DNA of 6,821 nucleotides. Source: an uncultured Muribaculaceae bacterium (GTDB lineage: Bacteria; Bacteroidota; Bacteroidia; Bacteroidales; Muribaculaceae). Every line of letters begins with the position of its first letter. Position 1 is the first letter of the stretch. The position numbers were made by a program, and so were the translations under genes. The notes under the pieces are model-generated. The model made no database searches. It was not told where the DNA came from and saw only the letters and a list, made by a program, of their open reading frames with translations. Location of the stretch: the NCBI GenBank assembly GCA_947644475.1, contig CANRZQ010000148.1, positions 1 to 6,821 of the forward strand, in the 5' to 3' direction. Positions 1 through 5,405 of the stretch are shown one piece after another.

Positions 1-1989
1 ATCTACGACTCCAACGACTCGCGCAACCTCATCAAGATGATAATCCGCGACATGGAACTCGACGAAAAGGTGTATAAGCCGGCCACGGTGCAGAGCCTTA
101 TTTCCACGGCCAAGAACGCCCTGATAGGCCCCGACGCCTATGCCGCCGACCGCGACATACGCGATAGCGACCGCCGGGCACGCCGCGAGCGCATGGCCGA
201 AATCTACCGCGCCTACGTCCACCGCTGCCATGTGGCCGGAGCCATGGATTTCGACGACCTGCTCTATTATACCAACGTGCTCTTCCGCGACAATGCCGAC
301 ATTCTGCATCATTATCAGGAATTTTTCTCCTACGTGCTTGTCGACGAGTACCAGGACACAAACTTTGCCCAGCACCTTATCGTGTCGATGCTGTGCGAGC
401 AGTCGAAGGCGCTGTGTGTGGTGGGCGACGACGCGCAGAGCATATATTCTTTCCGCGGAGCCAATATCCGCAACATCCTAAACCTGCGCAACGCCTACCC
501 CGACCTGCGCACGTTCAAACTCGAACAAAACTACCGCTCCACTCAGAATATAATCAAGGCCGCCAACACGCTCATTGCAAAAAACGAGGAACAGATACGC
601 AAGGAAGTGTTCTCGCGCAACGACCCGGGCGAGCGCATCGAGGTGGTGCGATGCTATTCCGACTTCGAGGAGGCATCGGTGGTTGCCAACCGCATAGCCA
701 CGGTGAAACGCACATCGGGCGACTCCTACGAGGAATTTGCCATCCTGTCGCGCACCAACGCCCAGAGCCGCGTATTTGAGGAAGCCCTGCGAAAGCGCGC
801 GATTCCTTACCGAATCTACGGCGGCCTGTCGTTCTACCAGCGTGCCGAGATAAAGGATGCCGTGGCCTACTTCCGCCTCAGTGTAAACCCCGACGACGAC
901 GAGGCCCTGCGCCGCGTGATAAACGTGCCGTCACGAGGCATCGGCCAGACCACGATGCAGAAAGTGACACGCGCGGCCATCGACGCATCGGTAAGCCTCT
1001 ACCATATCATTACCAACCTCGACTCGTTCGACATAGGCATTAACAAGGGCACACGGGCCAAACTCGAAGGTTTCGCCGCACTCATCGGCTCGTTTATCAA
1101 GGCCAACGCCGACGGCGACGACGCCCTCACGGCTGCGCGAAAGATTATAACCGACTCGCGCCTCATGGCCATGTACATATCCGACACCACGCCCGAGAGC
1201 ATTTCCAAGCAGGAGAACCTTGAGGAACTTCTCAACTCTGTGCAAGGCTTCGTGACCGACCGCACCGAGGAAGGCAATACGGAAAATGTGTTCATGACCG
1301 ACTTCCTCTCCGAGGTGTCGCTCGCCACCGACCAGGACCGTTCCGACGATGACTCCAACGAGAAAGTGACTCTCATGACCATCCACGCCGCCAAAGGCCT
1401 CGAATTTTCCAATATCTTCGTTGTGGGCGTGGAGGAAGACCTTTTGCCGTCGGCCATGAGCAAGAACTCGCCACGCGAGATAGAGGAAGAACGCCGCCTG
1501 CTATATGTGGCAATAACGCGCGCCAAGAAATTCTGCATGATGAGCTATGCATCGAGCCGCTACCGCAACGGCCAGACCGAAATGACGAAGCCCTCGCGTT
1601 TCCTGCGCGACATCGACCCGCTGCTGCTCAACTTTGTGCAAGGCACGCCCGTGCCCTCGGTCGACCCGACTGAGCGTTACCGTGCGTCATTTCCGGGAAG
1701 CGGACAAAGCCCTTTCCGGCGCGACTATGGCACGCCTGTCACGCCCTCGCGCGGCTATGGTCGCACCGCGCCGGCAGCTCCACGGCCATCGTCGCCTATT
1801 CCTTCTGCCGACGGTATCCACACTCCGGCCGAAGTGGACGCCGGCATGAAAATCGAGCACTCGAAATTTGGCGTGGGCGTGATTCTTAAAGTAGACACGT
1901 CGCGCTCCGACGCCACCATCGTGGTCCGCTTCAACAATGTGGACGTAAAAACCCTCATGCTCAAATACGCGAAATTCAAAATCTTGTAG
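1..1989 (+). CDS. pcrA: UvrD/PcrA-type superfamily 1 DNA helicase, 5' end missing
   Basis: ATP-dependent 3'-5' DNA helicase of the UvrD/PcrA group, which in bacteria acts in excision repair, replication restart and removal of bound proteins from DNA. The frame is open from base 1, so the gene begins upstream; by comparison with PcrA roughly 110-125 residues are missing, including the Q motif and Walker A (motif I). Visible motifs in order: motif II DEYQD (343-357), motif III GDDAQSIYSFRGA (424-462), motif IV region NYRST (529-543), motif V TIHAAKGLEF (about 1378-1407) and motif VI ERRLLYVAITRAKK (1489-1530). A Pro/Ser/Arg/Gly-rich, probably disordered linker follows (about 1640-1830). The C-terminus (1846-1986, starting MKIEHSKFGVGVI) resembles the Tudor-like domain that ends PcrA/UvrD and contacts RNA polymerase. 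The family is certain; choosing pcrA over uvrD as the name is convention. The ATG at 37 is internal, not the start. Confidence 0.95.
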   Translation: MYDSNDSRNLIKMIIRDMELDEKVYKPATVQSLISTAKNALIGPDAYAADRDIRDSDRRARRERMAEIYRAYVHRCHVAGAMDFDDLLYYTNVLFRDNADILHHYQEFFSYVLVDEYQDTNFAQHLIVSMLCEQSKALCVVGDDAQSIYSFRGANIRNILNLRNAYPDLRTFKLEQNYRSTQNIIKAANTLIAKNEEQIRKEVFSRNDPGERIEVVRCYSDFEEASVVANRIATVKRTSGDSYEEFAILSRTNAQSRVFEEALRKRAIPYRIYGGLSFYQRAEIKDAVAYFRLSVNPDDDEALRRVINVPSRGIGQTTMQKVTRAAIDASVSLYHIITNLDSFDIGINKGTRAKLEGFAALIGSFIKANADGDDALTAARKIITDSRLMAMYISDTTPESISKQENLEELLNSVQGFVTDRTEEGNTENVFMTDFLSEVSLATDQDRSDDDSNEKVTLMTIHAAKGLEFSNIFVVGVEEDLLPSAMSKNSPREIEEERRLLYVAITRAKKFCMMSYASSRYRNGQTEMTKPSRFLRDIDPLLLNFVQGTPVPSVDPTERYRASFPGSGQSPFRRDYGTPVTPSRGYGRTAPAAPRPSSPIPSADGIHTPAEVDAGMKIEHSKFGVGVILKVDTSRSDATIVVRFNNVDVKTLMLKYAKFKIL

Positions 1990-2044
1990 GAACGCAAGCC
2001 TCCGGCTTGCGTATTATACCCACAAGCCGGAGGCTTATGTTCCT
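1987..2044. repeat. Imperfect inverted repeat of two hairpin units, overlapping the helicase stop codon
   Basis: The first hairpin, 1993-2011, has perfect 8-bp arms (CGCAAGCC / GGCTTGCG) around a TCC loop. The second, 2021-2039, is the same unit in the opposite orientation, with arms CACAAGCC / GGCTTATG (one mismatch) around GGA. Including flanks, 1988-2011 and 2021-2044 are reverse complements at 21 of 24 positions, separated by 9 bases, so the region could also fold as one large hairpin. The shared flank (TTCCT on one strand, AGGAA on the other) runs into the TAG stop of the helicase gene. No run of T follows, so a classical intrinsic terminator is not supported, although such hairpins can act as 3' mRNA stabilisers or weak terminators. 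The pattern fits a dispersed short palindromic element of REP or mini-MITE type; copy number elsewhere is unknown. Confidence 0.85.
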
Positions 2045-2090
2045 GAAATAAATATCACAAGCCGGAGGCTTGTGTTCCTAACATAAATAT
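2021..2090 (+). repeat. 35-bp tandem duplication in the nspC leader, each copy with a hairpin
   Basis: Positions 2021-2055 and 2056-2090 are adjacent 35-bp copies matching at 32 of 35 positions (differences at copy positions 17, 25 and 27). Each has a palindromic half (CACAAGCCGGAGGCTT followed by GTG or ATG), then GTTCCT-type sequence and an A/T-rich tail ending ATAAATAT. The second copy's hairpin, 2056-2074, has perfect 8-bp arms (CACAAGCC / GGCTTGTG) around GGA. The duplication ends one base before the nspC ATG at 2092, so it forms the immediate leader of that gene. It may be a mobile palindromic repeat that duplicated locally, or a leader element affecting nspC translation; the sequence alone cannot separate these. 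Confidence 0.9.
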
Positions 2091-2091
2091 A

Positions 2092-3216
2092 ATGACGACA
2101 CAAAATCTGCCGACACCGTTTTATGTGGTGTATGAAGACCGCATCCGCCGCAATCTCGACCTCATCACCGACGTCGAGCATCGCGCCGGCGTAAAAATAA
2201 TCATGGCGTTCAAAGCCAATGCCCTGTGGCGCACCTTCGGCATCTTCCGCGAGTACCGCAGGGCCTTCACGGCCAGTTCGCTCAACGAATTGCAACTCGG
2301 ACGCGAGTTTCTTGGCACGCAGGCCCACACATACTGTCCGGCGTATACCGACGCCACCATCGACGCATACATGGCCGGCAGCTCGCATCTCACTTTCAAC
2401 TCCGTAAGCCAGGCCGAGCGTTTTCTGCCACGGCTGAAAGTGTATCCTCATGTGTCGGCCGGGCTGCGCGTCAACCCCAAATGCTCGGTGATAGAAACCG
2501 ACATCTACAATCCGGCCCTGCCCGGCTCGCGTTTCGGCATGAGCGCCGACGAACTTGGCGACACCCTGCCCCGCGGCATCGAAGGGCTTCATTTTCACTC
2601 GCTGTGCGAGTCGTCGTCATTCGACCTCGAAAAGGTGCTCACGGCCTTTGAAGAACAGTTCGGCCGGTTCCTTCCCAAACTGAAATGGGTGAACATGGGC
2701 GGTGGACACCTCATGACACGCGAGGGCTACGACACCGACCATCTCGTAAACCTGCTGCGCAATTTCCGCATGCGCCATCCCAACCTCGACGTTATCCTCG
2801 AGCCTGGAAGCGCTTTCACCTGGCGCACCGGCGACCTTATCACCTCGGTGGTCGACACCGTGGAGCATGACGGAGTAATCACGGCAATAATCGACGCGTC
2901 GTTTGCCTGCCATATGCCCGACACGCTCGAGATGCCCTATCAGCCGCTTATCACCGAGAGCACCTCCGATGGAATTCCACATCGTCTCGGTGGCAACTCA
3001 TGCCTTAGCGGCGATTTCTGCGGACCATGGAATTTTCCGCGCCGCCTTGCCGAGGGCGACCGCCTCACCCTCGAGGACATGAACCACTACACCACGGTGA
3101 AAACCACGATGTTCAACGGCATACAGCACCCCGACATCGTGCTGTGCGACAGCCGGGGCGAATGTACCTATCTTCGCCGCTATTCTTACGACGACTATAA
3201 AAGCCGAATGTCATGA
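2092..3216 (+). CDS. nspC: Carboxynorspermidine/carboxyspermidine decarboxylase
   Basis: PLP-dependent cytosolic decarboxylase that converts carboxyspermidine to spermidine (or carboxynorspermidine to norspermidine), the last step of the aspartate-semialdehyde-dependent polyamine route; Bacteroides is known to make spermidine this way. The 374 residues match the usual family length. Fold type III (alanine racemase/ODC-like) barrel features are visible: PLP lysine K41 in MAFKANA, GLRVNP at 124-129, GSRFG at 145-149, LHFHSLCES starting at L166, glycine-rich NMGGGH at 201-206, EPGSAF at 237-242, and the C-terminal active-site segment SCLSGDFCG at 303-311 (C304, D308). The start at 2092 gives an N-terminus (PTPFYVVYEDRIRRN) like other NspC proteins; no Shine-Dalgarno is seen, only an A/T-rich leader formed by the repeat. 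Its stop overlaps the next gene's ATG. The partner dehydrogenase is not in the window. Whether the product is spermidine or norspermidine is not readable from the sequence. Confidence 0.95.
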   Translation: MTTQNLPTPFYVVYEDRIRRNLDLITDVEHRAGVKIIMAFKANALWRTFGIFREYRRAFTASSLNELQLGREFLGTQAHTYCPAYTDATIDAYMAGSSHLTFNSVSQAERFLPRLKVYPHVSAGLRVNPKCSVIETDIYNPALPGSRFGMSADELGDTLPRGIEGLHFHSLCESSSFDLEKVLTAFEEQFGRFLPKLKWVNMGGGHLMTREGYDTDHLVNLLRNFRMRHPNLDVILEPGSAFTWRTGDLITSVVDTVEHDGVITAIIDASFACHMPDTLEMPYQPLITESTSDGIPHRLGGNSCLSGDFCGPWNFPRRLAEGDRLTLEDMNHYTTVKTTMFNGIQHPDIVLCDSRGECTYLRRYSYDDYKSRMS

Positions 3217-4214
3217 AACCGCGATTCTCAATCATTGTGCCCGTCTACAACCGCATCGACGAAGTGCGCGACCTGCTCGAAAGCCTCGACGCGCAACAGA
3301 CGCGCAATTTCGAGGTGGTGCTTGTCGAGGACGGCTCGACAGAGCCATGCCGCGACGTGGCCGAGGAATATGCCGGACGCATGCCCGTGAAATATTTCTT
3401 CAAGGACAACGAAGGGCGGTCGATAGCGCGCAACCACGGAATGGAACGCGCCGAGGGCGACTATTTTATATTTTTCGATTCCGACTGTGTAATTCCACCC
3501 GACTATTTCACGATACTCACTGCCTCGCTCGACAAGCAGCCCCTCGACTGCTTCGGAGGCCCCGATGCCGCACATGAATCGTTTTCCGACGTGCAGAAGG
3601 CCATCAACTACACAATGACGTCGTTCCTCACCACCGGAGGTATCCGCGGAGGCAAGATACGGCTCGAGAAATTTGTGCCGCGCACATTCAACATGGGCTA
3701 CTCGCGCCGGGTATACGAGCGCGTGGGCGGATTCCGCGAGATGTTCTCGGAAGACATCGACATGTCGACACGCATCCGTCTCGCAGGGTTCACCATCGGA
3801 CTTATCCCCGACGCAAAGGTATGGCACAAACGCCGTGTCGACTTCAAGAAATTTTTCCGCCAGGTCTACGTGTTCGGCATGTCGCGCATCACGCTCAAAC
3901 TGCTCTATCCCGACTCGCTCAAAGCCGTGCACACGCTTCCTGCGCTTGCCGTGGCGGCCGGCCTTGTGCTTGTCGCGCTCGGCATCATTGTAAGCCCGTG
4001 GTGGCTTCTGCCCATCGGCATTTATGTTGTGGCTCTGTTTGCTTCGGCATTGGCAAAGACAAAAAGCATCAGGATAGCAGCACTGTCGATTCCCGCCGCC
4101 GCAATCCAACTCGGAGGCTACGGCACAGGTTTTATCCGTGCCTACATCACAAAGATTCTTCTCGGCCGCGGCCGCGACGAAGCCGAGGAAATAGAGATGC
4201 GACGCGGAAAATAA
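3213..4214 (+). CDS. Membrane-associated family 2 glycosyltransferase
   Basis: Inverting GT-A fold glycosyltransferase that transfers a sugar from a nucleotide-sugar donor, likely at the cytoplasmic face of the inner membrane in glycan or envelope synthesis; donor and acceptor are unknown. The 333 residues begin with the family signature FSIIVPVYNR (5-14), followed by the nucleotide-binding aspartate in VEDGS (D40), NEGRSIARNHG (66-76), the DXD-type metal site DSD (89-91) and the probable catalytic acidic site SEDID (E180/D181 region). WHKRRVDFKKFFRQ (204-217) lies where the acceptor-side basic segment is expected. The C-terminal third has about three hydrophobic helices (roughly 241-260, 264-282, 288-310), then a charged tail. 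The ATG overlaps the nspC stop as ATGA, so translation is probably coupled. No other glycan gene is nearby, so its pathway cannot be assigned from context. Confidence 0.9.
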   Translation: MKPRFSIIVPVYNRIDEVRDLLESLDAQQTRNFEVVLVEDGSTEPCRDVAEEYAGRMPVKYFFKDNEGRSIARNHGMERAEGDYFIFFDSDCVIPPDYFTILTASLDKQPLDCFGGPDAAHESFSDVQKAINYTMTSFLTTGGIRGGKIRLEKFVPRTFNMGYSRRVYERVGGFREMFSEDIDMSTRIRLAGFTIGLIPDAKVWHKRRVDFKKFFRQVYVFGMSRITLKLLYPDSLKAVHTLPALAVAAGLVLVALGIIVSPWWLLPIGIYVVALFASALAKTKSIRIAALSIPAAAIQLGGYGTGFIRAYITKILLGRGRDEAEEIEMRRGK

Positions 4215-4276
4215 CTAATATTTTAAAGTCCTTAATGGCCTTATAACTCATCACTAATACCTTATCCCTGAACAAA

Positions 4277-4960
4277 ATGATCCGCGACCTATCGGCCGAA
4301 GAGCGTCCAAGAGAAAAGGCAATGCACGCCGGCATAAAGACGCTCACCGACATAGAACTTATGGCCACTATTTTCGCCACCGGAGTGACCGGAAAATCGG
4401 CCGTAGACCTCGCCCGTGAGATACTTGCCGACAATGGCGGACACCTCTCGAAAGTGGCACGGCTGTCGGTAGGCGACTTCTGCGCCAGATACAAAGGCGT
4501 GGGGCCGGTAAAGGCCATCAACCTCCTTGCCGCGCTTGAACTCGGAAGCCGCTCGGCCGCCGATGCCCGCCGCGTCGAGAATCCACAACTGACATCGTCG
4601 CAGGCTGTATATGAGGTGATGCAGCCACGTTTCCGCGGACTGAATCATGAAGAATTCTGGGTTGTGATGCTCGACCGAGGCATGAGGGTTATGAAAGAGA
4701 CACGAGTGTCGCAAGGCGGCACTGCCGCCACCGTGGTCGATGTGAAGATGATTGTGAAAGCCGTGGCCGAGACGCTCGCATCGGCTGTGATTCTTTGCCA
4801 CAATCATCCGTCGGGCACACTCACGCCAAGCGTGCAGGACGACAGGCTCACTACAAAGATTGTGAACGCGCTCGGCTACCTCGACGTGGAGGTGGCCGAC
4901 CATCTTATATTCACCGACTCAGGATTCTATTCCTACAACGACAACGGACGGATTCATTAA
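4277..4960 (+). CDS. radC: RadC family JAMM/MPN+ domain protein
   Basis: RadC/YeeS family protein of 227 residues, the usual length. The N-terminus LSAEERPREKAMHAG is typical and supports the ATG at 4277. A helix-hairpin-helix-like segment covers about 60-90 (YKGVGPVKAINLLAALELG, with GVG at 74-76). The C-terminal JAMM/MPN+ domain keeps the full metalloprotease-type zinc site: upstream Glu E141 in MKETRVSQGG, then H175 and H177 in HNHPSG, S185 and D188 in TPSVQDD. The historical link to DNA repair is weak; the biochemical role of the family is unsettled, and nuclease or protease activity has been discussed. It begins 62 bases after the glycosyltransferase on the same strand, so it may be co-transcribed or have its own promoter; no convincing promoter motif is seen. 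The family call is certain, the function is not. Confidence 0.95.
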   Translation: MIRDLSAEERPREKAMHAGIKTLTDIELMATIFATGVTGKSAVDLAREILADNGGHLSKVARLSVGDFCARYKGVGPVKAINLLAALELGSRSAADARRVENPQLTSSQAVYEVMQPRFRGLNHEEFWVVMLDRGMRVMKETRVSQGGTAATVVDVKMIVKAVAETLASAVILCHNHPSGTLTPSVQDDRLTTKIVNALGYLDVEVADHLIFTDSGFYSYNDNGRIH

Positions 4961-4983
4961 ATTTTTTTGATTTGTAAAACTTT

Positions 4984-5004
4984 TTTAACACGCACGCGTT
5001 TAAA
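4984..5004. promoter_or_regulatory. AT-rich inverted repeat between radC and the 112-residue gene
   Basis: TTTAA-(C)-ACG at 4984-4992 pairs with CGTTTAAA at 4997-5004 around a four-base centre, giving eight paired positions with one bulged C. It sits in the only AT-rich gap before the two-gene unit of unknown protein and symporter, about 60-80 bases before the ATG at 5067. It could be an operator near a promoter or a weak transcript hairpin after radC. There is no T-run directly after it (the T-runs lie before it, 4962-4968 and 4981-4986), which argues against a forward terminator. No function is demonstrated. Confidence 0.3.
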
Positions 5005-5010
5005 TTACAA

Positions 5011-5045
5011 AGCCATCCGAAAGGGAGGCTATAAGTTCCTGAATC
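5011..5045 (+). repeat. Possible diverged copy of the nspC-leader hairpin repeat
   Basis: The segment GGAGGCTATAAGTTCCTGAA (5024-5043) closely follows GGAGGCTTATGTTCCTGAA (2029-2047) with small gaps. Upstream, ACAAAGCC (5007-5014) resembles the left arm of the repeat, with extra bases in between. The segment can fold as AGCC-A-TCC / GGA-GGCT around GAAAG (5011-5030), with one bulged A. Like the copies before nspC it lies just upstream of a start codon (ATG at 5067). The match is seen by eye only and could be partly chance, but the shared order of arm, GGAGGCT and GTTCCTGAA is notable. Confidence 0.45.
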
Positions 5046-5066
5046 ACTCTTACCCATTCATCGATT

Positions 5067-5405
5067 ATGATCAACGCAGACGTAATAGAACAAATCTACA
5101 AGCAATACAGCAAAAAGCCTAAAAGTGTCGATTGTCTTGATTTCGCCACCTTGTTTGACAAAGCGGGAGAGCATCACGACTTGCTCATCGACCCGGAAAA
5201 GGGAGTGCTCATAATTGGCTCGATTGCCGAGGATGCGCCTTTTCATTCTATTCCGTTGCGCAATATAATCGCTTTCGTGCCATTTGAGGAATGGGTGGCA
5301 ATTGTGATGCACTCGTCGATTATCTTCCTCAACAGCCGCTCCTCGAAAGTGGCCGCACATATCAAGCCGTTGAAGGAATCTCTTTGGGACAAGATATGGA
5401 ATTAA
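5067..5405 (+). CDS. Conserved-looking small protein of unknown function
   Basis: A 112-residue soluble protein that I cannot assign to a named family. It has no signal peptide or clear transmembrane helix. The N-terminal third is helical and charged (EQIYKQYSKKPKS), followed by EHHDLLIDPEKGVLIIGSI (about 35-53) and a stretch that looks like alternating strands (FHSIPLRNIIAFVPFEEWVAIVMHSSIIFLN, about 59-89), so a small alpha/beta fold is plausible. The start at 5067 is the first ATG giving a normal N-terminus; no Shine-Dalgarno is visible. Base composition is less GC-rich than in the helicase, nspC and glycosyltransferase genes, with more AAA, ATA and ATT codons. Its last 10 bases overlap the start of the symporter gene, implying translational coupling and possibly a related role. 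It is judged real because of its position, its codon content and the continuity of the two-gene unit. Confidence 0.75.
   Translation: MINADVIEQIYKQYSKKPKSVDCLDFATLFDKAGEHHDLLIDPEKGVLIIGSIAEDAPFHSIPLRNIIAFVPFEEWVAIVMHSSIIFLNSRSSKVAAHIKPLKESLWDKIWN

Noticed and set aside
999..1538. Minus-strand open frame (179 codons) inside the helicase gene, with another at 931-1386
   Set aside because: Both lie opposite strongly conserved helicase motifs V and VI and have low-complexity Ser/Arg- or Gly/Val/His-rich translations, as expected of shadows in GC-rich DNA.
1993..2020. Intrinsic terminator after the helicase gene
   Set aside because: The hairpin is strong but is followed by TATTATACC, not a T-run, and the same hairpin recurs as a repeat before nspC, so a repeat element explains it better.
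1987..2090. CRISPR array
   Set aside because: The copies are palindromic, abut with no unique spacers and include an inverted copy, and no cas gene is nearby.
3228..4109. Long open frame on the minus strand (293 codons) opposite the glycosyltransferase
   Set aside because: It is antisense to a clear GT2 gene whose codon bias keeps the complementary frame open; its translation is rich in His, Arg, Cys and Val with no recognisable motif.
4215..4276. Promoter or terminator in the gap before radC
   Set aside because: Only a weak stem with a mismatch (AAGTCC / GGCCTT) and no TTTG/TAnnTTTG pair could be found; nothing stands above background.
4966..5008. Bacteroidales-type promoter (TTTG at -33 and TAnnTTTG at -7) before the 112-residue gene
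   Set aside because: TTTG occurs at 4966-4969 and 4971-4974 and TAAATTAC at 5001-5008, but the spacing is too long (about 26 bases) and the -7 match is only partial.
5291..5395. Upstream in-frame ATG giving a 506-residue symporter
   Set aside because: The extra 35 residues are the out-of-frame reading of the 112-residue gene and do not resemble the family N-terminus; ATG 5396 gives a normal start.
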